Origin: Streptococcus salivarius
GTDB taxonomy: Bacteria > Bacillota > Bacilli > Lactobacillales > Streptococcaceae
Assembly: GCF_002094975.1 (NCBI RefSeq)
Contig: NZ_CP015283.1
Coordinates: forward strand, 1,535,501-1,599,500
DNA: 64,000 nt
Direction of reading: 5' to 3'
Position 1 is the first letter of the stretch; every line of letters begins with the position of its first letter. A program made the translations under genes and the position numbers. Positions 56,451 through 64,000 of this stretch are shown one piece after another. The notes beneath the pieces are model-generated. The model was not told the origin of the DNA. It saw only the letters and a program-made list of their open reading frames with translations, and did not search any database.

Positions 56451-57698
56451 ATGATTGCTCGGGGAATAAAACATATAACGTCATTACCCAAGTTTATTAG
56501 GTTAAGTTTAGCTGTTTTTGGAACCGGTATTGCTTCAGGTTTGGTAGGCATCCTTTGTCATTACCTTTTGGAGTTTATACAAATTCTTGTATTTGGTAAT
56601 GATAAATCGAATTTATTGTCACAGTTTAACTCTGTAAGTCCCTTTCGACGATTTGCAGTATTGCTTGTAGTAGGTGTTTTGGCTAGTTTATTTTGGTATT
56701 TCCTTCAGAGACGAGTGTCCCTCCTTTCTATTAGTAAGGCTAAGCAACTCGTTGGTAAGAAGAGTCCAAATTTTCTTGGCCAAAGTCTACATGCTTTGAT
56801 GCAGGTTGCAATCGTTGGAGCTGGTTCCTCAATTGGTAAAGAAGGAGCGCCTCGAGAATTAGGTGCTCTATTTGGTGGTAGTCTCTCCAAAGCCTTGCAT
56901 TTGGATGTTGTTGATAGACAATTGTTAATTGCTTGCGGGGCAGGCGCTGGCTTAGCTGCGGTTTACCAAGTCCCCTTTGCCAGTACACTGTTTGTTCTGG
57001 AAACCTTAGGTGTTGCTTGGAAATCAAAAAACATTGTTATCATTCTTGTGACAACTTACTTGTCAGCTTATTGTGCTCGCCCAATCGTTGGTAAGGAGGC
57101 AATGTATCAAGTCGGTAAAGTTAGCTCAGATCCTGCTAGTCTGATTCAGGTTATTGTTCTTGTATTAGTGATAACTCCGCTGGCGATGATGTTTAGCTTC
57201 TTAGCTAAAAAGGCTAGCAAAAGTCGTATTACTGATAAACGCATTCTGTGGACCATGCCACTATCTTATATAGTACTAGGTGGGATTGCAGCTTTATACC
57301 CTTTAATCATGGGAAATGGTCAGGTGCTAGCACAATGGTTATTTTCAGGTGGGGTTTCAGCATACCTACCTCTTATCCTTGTCGTCAAAGGACTTGTGGT
57401 ATGTTTGCTTTTATGGGCAGGCTCTTATGGAGGAACCCTAACCCCTTCCTTTACTTTAGGTGCTGGATTGGGTTTCTTATTGACAAGTTGTCTTGAGATT
57501 TTTGGCTTATCACTCAATCCTACTCTAGGAATGTTACTCGGTGCAACCGTATTTTTAGGAATAACTTTAGATGCTCCTCTAACTGGGATAGCCTTAGTTC
57601 TAGGTTTTACTGGTCAAGGAGGGCTGGTAGCAGTACCACTAATCTTAGCGAGTCTACTATCGAGGATATTAAAAAATAGATGGAAGAAAAAACAATGA
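56451..57698 (+). CDS. ClC-family chloride channel/transporter
   Basis: 415 residues with about ten helices. Selectivity-filter motifs: GAGSSIGKEGAPRE (the gating glutamate of the GKEGP motif is present), AVYQVPFASTLFVLE, and GGTLTPSFTLGAGLG. It starts 3 bp after the punA stop, so is part of the salvage operon transcriptionally, though its role is ion balance. No C-terminal CBS domains. Confidence 0.9.
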   Translation: MIARGIKHITSLPKFIRLSLAVFGTGIASGLVGILCHYLLEFIQILVFGNDKSNLLSQFNSVSPFRRFAVLLVVGVLASLFWYFLQRRVSLLSISKAKQLVGKKSPNFLGQSLHALMQVAIVGAGSSIGKEGAPRELGALFGGSLSKALHLDVVDRQLLIACGAGAGLAAVYQVPFASTLFVLETLGVAWKSKNIVIILVTTYLSAYCARPIVGKEAMYQVGKVSSDPASLIQVIVLVLVITPLAMMFSFLAKKASKSRITDKRILWTMPLSYIVLGGIAALYPLIMGNGQVLAQWLFSGGVSAYLPLILVVKGLVVCLLLWAGSYGGTLTPSFTLGAGLGFLLTSCLEIFGLSLNPTLGMLLGATVFLGITLDAPLTGIALVLGFTGQGGLVAVPLILASLLSRILKNRWKKKQ

Positions 57699-58408
57699 AT
57701 ATTCATTTTATCTTACACGAAACGTTTGAAGTCCCAGGAGCCTATTTAAAATGGGCACAAGACCGTGGGCATAATATCACATCAACCAAGGTATATGAGG
57801 AAGAGCTTCTTCCTGAAACCGTTGAAGGTATTGATTTTCTAATTGTTATGGGTGGCCCTCAGTCACCTGATGAGGATCGTCAGGCCTTCCCTTATTATGA
57901 CCCAGAGGCTGAGATTGCATTTATGCAAAAGGCAATTGCTGCTGATATCTATATTGTAGGGGTTTGCCTAGGTGCTCAACTTTTATCTGTTGCCTATGGT
58001 GGTAATTACGAGCATAGTCCAGAACGTGAGATTGGTGTTTTCCCTGTAACATTAACTGAGGCAGGTTTAGCGGATGAGCATGTCAAAGGTTTTGGCAAAA
58101 CCCTAAACACTGGCCACTGGCATGGTGATATGCCTGGATTGACTTATAATGCAGTTGTTCTTGCTACTAGTCAAGGTTGTCCGCGCCAAATTGTTCGCTT
58201 CAGTCCTAAACATTATGCCTTTCAGGCACACTTAGAGTTTGATCCTAAAGCTATTGATTTACTTATAGCTGCTGATGGTGAAGAGTATTTACGTAAGCAA
58301 AATAAAGAGTTACCTTTTGTTCAAACACCTGAACAATTGCGTGCCAACGATTATTCTGAAATGAACAAAAAGTTATACGATTTCCTTGATTCATTGACTC
58401 AAGCTTAA
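57695..58408 (+). CDS. Class-I glutamine amidotransferase-like protein
   Basis: 237 residues. Nucleophile Cys in VGVCLGAQLLS, oxyanion region VMGGPQSPDED, and the His/Glu pair in YAFQAHLEFD. Resembles the GuaA-type amidotransferase subfamily of stand-alone proteins (gamma-glutamyl hydrolase-like). ATG 57695 overlaps the ClC stop by four bases (ATGA) with GGAAG upstream; an earlier ATG at 57680 lacks a site. Substrate unknown. Confidence 0.85.
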   Translation: MNIHFILHETFEVPGAYLKWAQDRGHNITSTKVYEEELLPETVEGIDFLIVMGGPQSPDEDRQAFPYYDPEAEIAFMQKAIAADIYIVGVCLGAQLLSVAYGGNYEHSPEREIGVFPVTLTEAGLADEHVKGFGKTLNTGHWHGDMPGLTYNAVVLATSQGCPRQIVRFSPKHYAFQAHLEFDPKAIDLLIAADGEEYLRKQNKELPFVQTPEQLRANDYSEMNKKLYDFLDSLTQA

Positions 58409-58486
58409 TCCACTTTTAAAGTTGTTATTTATCCACTATATAATAGTAGAAAAATATTTAAAAATAAAAATTAAGAAAGGTAGAGC

Positions 58487-58714
58487 ATGTGTTCTGATTT
58501 GAACACGAGCGGAAAGCTAGGAAAATAGATAATCTTCATTTGTTTTCTGTCTGCTTCTTTACCATCAAAAAATAGAAAGGAAGGGTAGTTCGGGTTTGAA
58601 ACTGAACCCGGGCTAGAGGCTGTGTAAAAAAGATAAATCCTCCTAGATGCGAAGCATCTTTGTCGGATTTCCTATTTTTACTTTGCCTTTTTAACGCCCT
58701 TGGTATCTTATATT
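58487..58714 (+). repeat. Possible inserted element with leader ORF and 72-nt palindrome before deoD
   Basis: GAAAGGTAGAGC ATG at 58487 opens a 13-codon frame (MCSDLNTSGKLGK, stop at 58526-58528). Downstream is a hairpin CGGGTT / AACCCG (58591-58610) and then a 72-nt imperfect palindrome (58617-58688) of four paired segments: AGGC/GCCT, GTAAAAA/TTTTTAC, AAATCC/GGATTT, GATGC/GCATC, with internal loops of 3/3, 4/4 and 5/6, followed by T5. No ribosome-binding site remains before the deoD ATG, consistent with an insertion between site and start. It may alternatively be an attenuator. Confidence 0.5.
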
Positions 58715-59425
58715 ATGTCTATTCATATTGCTGCTAAGCAAGGAGAGATTGCTGATAAAATTCTTCTTCCAGGGGATCCATTGCGTGCGAAATTCATTGC
58801 TGAGAATTTCCTTGAAGATGCTGTATGTTTCAATGAGGTTCGTAACATGTTTGGTTACACAGGAACATACAAAGGTGAACGTGTCTCAGTAATGGGAACA
58901 GGAATGGGGATGCCATCTATCTCTATTTATGCGCGTGAGCTTGTCGTTGACTATGGTGTTAAAAAATTGATTCGTGTGGGTACTGCTGGTTCATTGAATG
59001 AGGATGTTCACGTTCGTGAGTTAGTTCTTGCACAGGCCGCGGCGACAAACTCTAACATTATCCGTAACGATTGGCCACAATACGATTTCCCACAAATTGC
59101 AAGTTTCGATCTCTTGGATAAGGCTTACCACATTGCCAAAGACCTTGGTATGACAACACATGTTGGTAATGTCTTGTCATCTGATGTTTTCTATTCAAAT
59201 TATTTCGAAAAAAACATTGAGCTTGGTAAATGGGGAGTGAAGGCTGTTGAAATGGAAGCAGCAGCACTTTATTACCTTGCAGCTCAACACCAAGTAGATG
59301 CTCTTGCCATCATGACTATTTCTGATAGTTTGGTCAATCCAGATGAAGACACTACAGCTGAGGAACGTCAAAACACTTTCACTGACATGATGAAAGTTGG
59401 TCTTGAAACACTAATTGCAGACTAG
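58715..59425 (+). CDS. deoD: DeoD, purine-nucleoside phosphorylase (hexameric type)
   Basis: 236 residues: [74 protein letters not shown], and [14 protein letters not shown] are diagnostic. Accepts adenosine as well as inosine and guanosine. ATG 58715 gives the family start; an earlier TTG (58700) has no better ribosome-binding site. Last gene of the salvage block. Confidence 0.94.
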   Translation: MSIHIAAKQGEIADKILLPGDPLRAKFIAENFLEDAVCFNEVRNMFGYTGTYKGERVSVMGTGMGMPSISIYARELVVDYGVKKLIRVGTAGSLNEDVHVRELVLAQAAATNSNIIRNDWPQYDFPQIASFDLLDKAYHIAKDLGMTTHVGNVLSSDVFYSNYFEKNIELGKWGVKAVEMEAAALYYLAAQHQVDALAIMTISDSLVNPDEDTTAEERQNTFTDMMKVGLETLIAD

Positions 59426-59468
59426 TGAATTAGTGACAAAAGCCTTTTTTACCATTTGCCAAGTCCGT

Positions 59469-59684
59469 CTAGGTTTTAAGACAAGACCAGTAGCTATGAG
59501 GAATTTTAGAAGCTCTTTGAAATCCGTATTTAATCATCCTTCCTTGGCGGTAAGGGCATAATGGTGCAGGATAATCGAGTTTTGCATGAATCTTGATGTG
59601 AGTATCAGTTTCAAAAACGAGTGAAATAATGATATTTGGGTCTTTAGTTCCGATTAATTTTGTGGCGTTCTTAATAAGTCTCAT
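59469..59684 (-). mobile_element. ISL3-family transposase N-terminal remnant
   Basis: 71 codons reading MRLIKNATKLIGTKDPNIIISLVFETDTHIKIHAKLDYPAPLCPYRQG...KYGFQRASKIP, clearly the start of an ISL3/IS1167-type transposase (KDPNI, TDTHI, LDYPAPxCPxCxG, FQ.xSKIP), but the second zinc cysteine is an arginine and the frame ends after SKIPHSYWSC. Upstream sequence (59760-59812, TTTTACCCACTACAGAAATTATAGAGGCT) resembles the IS end. Confidence 0.8.
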
Positions 59685-59808
59685 AAGTTTTCCTAATGAT
59701 GGTTTGGTTGCTTTTCATTATAGCTCTTATGGGATTTTTGTCTGCATTCAAAAAGCTTTATAATCTTTACAGTGGTTTTACCCACTACAGAAATTATAGA
59801 GGCTTAAT

Positions 59809-59840
59809 AAAAGGGAGAGCGAAAAGCTCTCTTTTTTTGC
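59809..59840 (+). terminator. Hairpin terminator downstream of the ISL3 remnant
   Basis: GGAGAGC-GAAAA-GCTCTC with T7 tail. No plus-strand gene ends directly before it. Confidence 0.65.
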
Positions 59841-59905
59841 TTGATGAAACATAATATTTCTGATAATATAATCGTAATTAATTATGATTTAAGAGGAGCT
59901 TTCCC

Positions 59906-60070
59906 ATGTCAGACATTTTACATTATATTGTTGAGCATCCATTTTATTGCCTTATTCTATTAGGAGTTGTTGTACTAGCCTGTGGGTTGGGGCCATTTTC
60001 AAGTAGTTCAACAGAAAACAAGCGCTCAGCAATTATTAATAAGCACTACAACGATACTTTTAAGAAATAA
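59906..60070 (+). CDS. 54-residue single-pass membrane protein
   Basis: Strong AAGAGGAG 8 bases before ATG; MSDILHYIVEHPFYCLILLGVVVLACGLGPF contains one membrane helix (about residues 9-30), followed by a polar basic tail (SSSTENKRSAIINKHYNDTFKK). TATAAT-like sequence near 59863 and a terminator at 60105 make it a complete transcription unit. Unrecognised; small membrane protein of unknown role. Confidence 0.7.
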   Translation: MSDILHYIVEHPFYCLILLGVVVLACGLGPFSSSSTENKRSAIINKHYNDTFKK

Positions 60071-60104
60071 GAAGGGCTAAATGCAGTCAGAAAGCAGATA
60101 TTAG

Positions 60105-60130
60105 AGATAGGCAAAAGCCTGTCTTTTTTG
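60105..60130 (+). terminator. Terminator of the small membrane protein gene
   Basis: AGATAGGC-AAAA-GCCTGTCT hairpin with T6 tail. Confidence 0.85.
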
Positions 60131-60190
60131 TATAATAGAAGATAACGATTAGTTTTTTTATAATCACAAGTAAGAACTAGGAAGATAAAA

Positions 60191-62023
60191 ATGCCAAATA
60201 TTGAAGAATTAAAACAACGACAGGAGAAGATTCGTAACTTCTCTATTATTGCCCATATTGACCACGGTAAATCAACCCTTGCCGACCGTATCTTGGAAAA
60301 GACTGAGACAGTGTCAAGTCGTGAGATGCAGGCGCAACTCCTTGATAGCATGGACCTCGAACGTGAACGTGGAATCACTATTAAACTAAATGCCATTGAG
60401 CTTAACTATACAGCTAAAGATGGTGAAACATACATTTTCCACCTTATCGACACACCAGGACACGTGGACTTTACTTATGAGGTGTCACGTTCTCTTGCTG
60501 CCTGTGAGGGTGCCATCTTGGTGGTGGATGCAGCTCAAGGGATTGAAGCTCAAACTCTTGCCAATGTTTACTTGGCCCTTGATAATGACTTGGAAATCTT
60601 ACCAGTTATCAATAAAATTGACCTTCCAGCTGCAGATCCTGAACGTGTGCGTACAGAGGTTGAAGATGTCATCGGACTAGATGCTTCTGAAGCTGTGCTT
60701 GCATCAGCTAAGGCCGGTATTGGTATCGAAGAGATTCTCGAACAAATCGTTGAGAAAGTGCCTGCACCTCAAGGTGATGTTGAAGCCCCTCTCCAAGCCC
60801 TTATCTTTGACTCTGTTTACGATGCTTACCGTGGGGTTATCCTCCAAGTGCGTGTGGTTAACGGAATGGTTAAACCAGGCGATAAGATTCAAATGATGTC
60901 TAATGGCAAGACCTTTGATGTTACTGAGGTTGGTATTTTCACACCTAAAGCTGTTGGTCGTGATTACCTTGCGACAGGAGATGTTGGTTATATCGCAGCC
61001 TCAATTAAGACCGTTGCGGATACCCGTGTCGGTGATACCGTAACCCTTGCGGATAATCCAGCTGCTGAGCCACTCCATGGCTATAAGCAAATGAACCCAA
61101 TGGTGTTTGCAGGTCTTTACCCAATTGAGTCAAATAAATATAACGACTTGCGTGAAGCCCTTGAAAAGCTCCAGTTGAACGATGCCAGTCTTCAATTTGA
61201 GCCTGAAACGTCTCAAGCCCTTGGTTTTGGTTTCCGTTGTGGTTTCTTGGGTCTTCTTCACATGGATGTTATCCAAGAACGTTTGGAACGTGAGTTTAAC
61301 ATCGACCTCATCATGACAGCGCCATCGGTAGTTTACCATGTTAATACTACTGACGGTGAGATGCTTGAAGTGTCTAACCCTTCAGAGTTCCCAGATCCTA
61401 CACGTATTGATGCTATTGAAGAACCTTATGTTAAAGCTCAAATCATGGTTCCTCAAGAATATGTTGGTGCGGTTATGGAGTTGGCACAACGTAAACGTGG
61501 TGATTTTGAAACCATGGAATACATTGATGATAATCGTGTGAATGTTATCTATCAGATTCCACTTGCCGAAATCGTCTTTGATTTCTTTGATAAATTGAAA
61601 TCATCTACACGTGGTTATGCAAGCTTTGACTATGAATTGTCAGAATACCGCCGTTCACAATTGGTGAAAATGGATATTCTCCTTAATGGTGACAAGGTCG
61701 ATGCCCTTAGCTTCATCGTTCACAAGGAATTTGCCTACGAGCGTGGAAAACTTATCGTTGATAAGCTTAAGAAAATCATTCCACGTCAACAATTCGAAGT
61801 GCCTATCCAAGCGGCTATCGGTCAAAAAATCGTTGCCCGTACAGATATTAAAGCCCTTCGTAAAAACGTCTTGGCTAAGTGTTACGGTGGTGACGTTTCA
61901 CGTAAACGTAAACTCCTCGAAAAACAAAAAGCCGGTAAGAAACGTATGAAAGCCATCGGTTCGGTGGAAGTACCCCAAGAAGCCTTCTTGTCTGTGCTTT
62001 CAATGGACGAAGAAGAGAAATAA
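60191..62023 (+). CDS. lepA: LepA / elongation factor 4
   Basis: Ribosomal back-translocase GTPase, 610 residues. G1 [15 protein letters not shown]2 ERGITIK, G3 DTPGHVDF, G4 NKIDLP; the LepA-specific C-terminal domain ends [29 protein letters not shown]. Start ATG 60191 ([26 protein letters not shown]) has CTAGGAAG upstream. Single gene with terminator. Confidence 0.97.
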   Translation: MPNIEELKQRQEKIRNFSIIAHIDHGKSTLADRILEKTETVSSREMQAQLLDSMDLERERGITIKLNAIELNYTAKDGETYIFHLIDTPGHVDFTYEVSRSLAACEGAILVVDAAQGIEAQTLANVYLALDNDLEILPVINKIDLPAADPERVRTEVEDVIGLDASEAVLASAKAGIGIEEILEQIVEKVPAPQGDVEAPLQALIFDSVYDAYRGVILQVRVVNGMVKPGDKIQMMSNGKTFDVTEVGIFTPKAVGRDYLATGDVGYIAASIKTVADTRVGDTVTLADNPAAEPLHGYKQMNPMVFAGLYPIESNKYNDLREALEKLQLNDASLQFEPETSQALGFGFRCGFLGLLHMDVIQERLEREFNIDLIMTAPSVVYHVNTTDGEMLEVSNPSEFPDPTRIDAIEEPYVKAQIMVPQEYVGAVMELAQRKRGDFETMEYIDDNRVNVIYQIPLAEIVFDFFDKLKSSTRGYASFDYELSEYRRSQLVKMDILLNGDKVDALSFIVHKEFAYERGKLIVDKLKKIIPRQQFEVPIQAAIGQKIVARTDIKALRKNVLAKCYGGDVSRKRKLLEKQKAGKKRMKAIGSVEVPQEAFLSVLSMDEEEK

Positions 62024-62027
62024 GAGT

Positions 62028-62059
62028 AATAGTCAGAATGTGATGTTCTGGCTATTTTT
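62028..62059 (+). terminator. lepA terminator
   Basis: AATAGTCAGAA / TTCTGGCTATT stem followed by T5. Confidence 0.85.
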
Positions 62060-62070
62060 GTAAAAAAGTT

Positions 62071-63450
62071 ATGATAAAGAAGATTTTAAGATTTCCCTTC
62101 TCAAAGCGTGGAGGGATTTATACTGCGACTATACTCACACTTTTCTTTTTAGGAAATGCTTATACAAAGCATAAATTTCACGAAAAAGCTGTAGAAGAGT
62201 TACAGACGGCCCTAAAAGCAGATAAGGTAACTTCCAATGAGATTTTTGGTAGCCGTCAACAATATGTTGCCATTAGTCATGAAGAACCCACTTACTATAA
62301 TTCTGAAGATAATGTAGCTACAGAAATGATTGGTAGAAATCATTTTGTTCGCTATTACGATACCATGAGTAGTCTGCATCAAGCTCATTTCGTAGTTTAT
62401 GATATTAACAAAAATTTTGAAAAGAAAATTATTAATTTGACCCCATATTTGAAGAAAGCCAAGGATTTTAAGGAAATCAAAGAGTTGACTGTGTCTTTAA
62501 GAACGATTGATGGTTATGATTATGTTTTCTTGAGGAATACTCGAAGCGACAAGCAATTCGCTTACAATTTGGATACGAACCAATTTTTAACTAGCAATTT
62601 ACCAGATTATTCTTATAGTAAGGATGAATTGCTTTATTTTGGTGATAAGAGTTCTGCTCGAAATCAGATGAATGATAGCACCATGTGGGGACATTTAAAG
62701 AGAGAAGGAAACTTGGATGAGCTTTTAAGGAAGTTCCCAGCCCCAAAGGACAGCTATTTATCTGCTCAGCTAAATCTTATTATAGATATTGATAATGTGG
62801 ACACTGCCAAAGAGGAGAGTCAGATTAATCTATTTAATGACAATCCTGGAGTCAAGCATATTTACCAAGTAGTTGTAAATCAGACACCAACAAATAGTAA
62901 TACAATAAAGAAATTTAAAGTATTGACCCGTCAAGGCAAGGAGGGAGATTTCTCAGCTGGTCCAACTGAGCCATTGAAAAGGAAAGGACCTGATAAACCA
63001 AGTGAACCAAAGAAAGTTTCAGAATTAAATGTTTTTCCTGATTCTATTTTTCCTGTTAAAACTTTAAGTTTCAGTGAGATTCTTAACAAAAAGGCTCAAC
63101 AAGACTATCAGAAAGACTATCGAGCTTACGAAAAAGCACGTCAAAAAGTTCAAAAGGATTATGACAAGGACTATAATGCCTATAAAAAGCAATTAGCTCA
63201 ATATGAGTCTTATAGAGATCGAGAGTACGAAAGACAATCACAAATCTATTTTTCTCCTGAAGAGCAAACAAATGATATCTTACATTGGTTGGGAACAAAT
63301 AAAGAAGATACAATTGTAGTTTCTGTAGAGGATAGTGCTGGTATTAAGAAAGATATCCATTCTTTTGCTGATATAAAGGATTGGGTGGATAAACATGATT
63401 ATGATTCCAGTATTAAGTCAGACTTTAGAGACTACAAAGGGGGCGACTAA
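62071..63450 (+). CDS. Membrane-anchored hypothetical protein with coiled-coil segment
   Basis: 459 residues. One N-terminal helix (residues about 13-30, GGIYTATILTLFFLGNAY) places the rest outside. The middle is a globular domain of unknown family (YYNSEDNVATEMIGRNHFVRYYDTM...). Residues about 345-395 form a charged tyrosine/lysine helix (QQDYQKDYRAYEKARQKVQKDYDKDYNAYKKQL) likely to be coiled coil. No signal cleavage or wall anchor. Starts 12 bp after the lepA terminator, so has its own promoter or reads through. Not recognised. Confidence 0.7.
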   Translation: MIKKILRFPFSKRGGIYTATILTLFFLGNAYTKHKFHEKAVEELQTALKADKVTSNEIFGSRQQYVAISHEEPTYYNSEDNVATEMIGRNHFVRYYDTMSSLHQAHFVVYDINKNFEKKIINLTPYLKKAKDFKEIKELTVSLRTIDGYDYVFLRNTRSDKQFAYNLDTNQFLTSNLPDYSYSKDELLYFGDKSSARNQMNDSTMWGHLKREGNLDELLRKFPAPKDSYLSAQLNLIIDIDNVDTAKEESQINLFNDNPGVKHIYQVVVNQTPTNSNTIKKFKVLTRQGKEGDFSAGPTEPLKRKGPDKPSEPKKVSELNVFPDSIFPVKTLSFSEILNKKAQQDYQKDYRAYEKARQKVQKDYDKDYNAYKKQLAQYESYRDREYERQSQIYFSPEEQTNDILHWLGTNKEDTIVVSVEDSAGIKKDIHSFADIKDWVDKHDYDSSIKSDFRDYKGGD

Positions 63451-63548
63451 GTGTTCTTGAATGTCTATGTGGCTTCTACAAACCCTACACAAGCTTTTTT
63501 CTCTGCTTTAGGCTATAATAGACAAAAAGGAATGTTGGGAGGGCCACT

Positions 63549-63890
63549 ATGGATATCACGAGTTTTATTCCTAGTCAGCGACAGGCTATTTTGGAACGTT
63601 TTCAGCAAGTGGAGGCCTTGGGATTAGGGGCAATTCGTATTGAGTTGAAGGTTGCTAATCCTGTTGGCATCATCTATGAGTGCTACATAATGGCAGGGGA
63701 AAATTATTTTTCTGATCAAGCAGTGGTATCCTTCCGTATTCTTTACGAAAAGGACTTGGAACGCATTTCTTTGGATGTCGTTGACATTCCTGGTCGCTCA
63801 AGTTTGTCTAATTACCTCCAGTTACTAGAGATTTTTGAAGGCTTGCAAAATTATCTCAATCGAGAGTTTGCTAAGGTAAAAAATTCATGA
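63549..63890 (+). CDS. Conserved hypothetical cytoplasmic protein
   Basis: 113 residues, no membrane segment: MDITSFIPSQRQAILERFQQVEALGLGAIRIELKVANPVG. Short alpha/beta pattern, perhaps a small regulatory protein; family not recognised. TGGGAGG precedes the ATG; TATAAT near 63513 may be its promoter. Confidence 0.7.
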   Translation: MDITSFIPSQRQAILERFQQVEALGLGAIRIELKVANPVGIIYECYIMAGENYFSDQAVVSFRILYEKDLERISLDVVDIPGRSSLSNYLQLLEIFEGLQNYLNREFAKVKNS

Positions 63891-63920
63891 ACATCTGATA
63901 GCAATCAGGTGTTTCTTTTT
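63891..63920 (+). terminator. Terminator of the 63549 gene
   Basis: ACATCTGAT / ATCAGGTGT nine-pair stem, then T-rich tail. Beyond it the window ends in an extended -10 (TGCTATAAT, 63966-63974) of an outside gene. Confidence 0.75.
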
Positions 63921-64000
63921 GTGTTAGAAGTTCAAAAATTCACAATCTTTTTTTCACAAGATTGTCTGAAAACTGTGCTATAATGATAACAGAATTGTGA

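Overview
The window is a low-GC Gram-positive chromosome segment. Family content and protein style point to Streptococcus, most likely the salivarius group (S. salivarius / S. vestibularis / S. thermophilus). This rests on recognised families and gene order (queCDEF, rapZ-yvcK-whiA, adcA with an AdcR site, ylxM-ffh, niaX-niaR, rbgA-rnhB, a competence box before dprA, rpiA-deoB-punA-clc-deoD, lepA), not on any search. No rRNA, tRNA, CRISPR array or complete insertion sequence was seen.

Layout. 1-2.2 kb: queuosine precursor genes queC (partial), queD, queE, queF. 2.5-4.6 kb: a secreted CAP-like protein with a perfect catabolite-repression site. 4.7-9.6 kb: a frameshifted DUF1003 gene, rapZ-yvcK-whiA and a C69 dipeptidase. 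9.7-16.5 kb: a PrsW-like protease, zinc-binding AdcA, two small unknown genes, a YeiH exporter broken by an exact 247-bp tandem duplication, a glucosaminidase and a LysR regulator. 16.7-21.3 kb: glmS, a PhnA-like protein and an amino-acid ABC transporter. 21.4-23.5 kb: an SOS-type Y-family polymerase cassette. 23.6-27.9 kb: alcohol dehydrogenase, then an ABC-2 export cassette lying between two IS30 scars. 27.9-40.2 kb: guaA (minus), a NagR-like regulator, ylxM-ffh, niaX-niaR, an HdiR/LexA-like repressor, rbgA-rnhB-ROK, dprA, topA. 40.3-45.4 kb: a lantibiotic-immunity-type ABC transporter, a TraX-family membrane protein and a two-component system. 45.5-48.6 kb: trmFO, a MetE-like enzyme, and ndk interrupted by a stop codon. 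48.6-49.8 kb: a long non-coding stretch with a strong candidate structured RNA. 49.8-64 kb: a GbpC/antigen I/II-type LPXTG adhesin, the purine/pentose salvage block, an ISL3 scar, lepA and two unknown genes.

Several regulatory links are internal to the window. The polymerase cassette at 21.4 kb and the LexA-like repressor at 33.6 kb share an 18-bp palindrome. The glmS promoter is flanked by two copies of a 15-bp NagR-type box, and a NagR-type regulator lies at 29.6 kb. The 36-bp promoter-like sequence before traX is duplicated before the immunity ABC operon, so the ABC genes lie exactly between the two copies.

Genome decay is visible: two genes are broken by frameshift or duplication (DUF1003, yeiH), ndk by a nonsense codon, and several IS families survive only as scars. 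The most unusual features are the reversible-looking yeiH duplication, the immunity/TraX/two-component island, the three-hairpin RNA candidate near 49.35-49.51 kb, and a 72-nt palindromic element immediately upstream of deoD.
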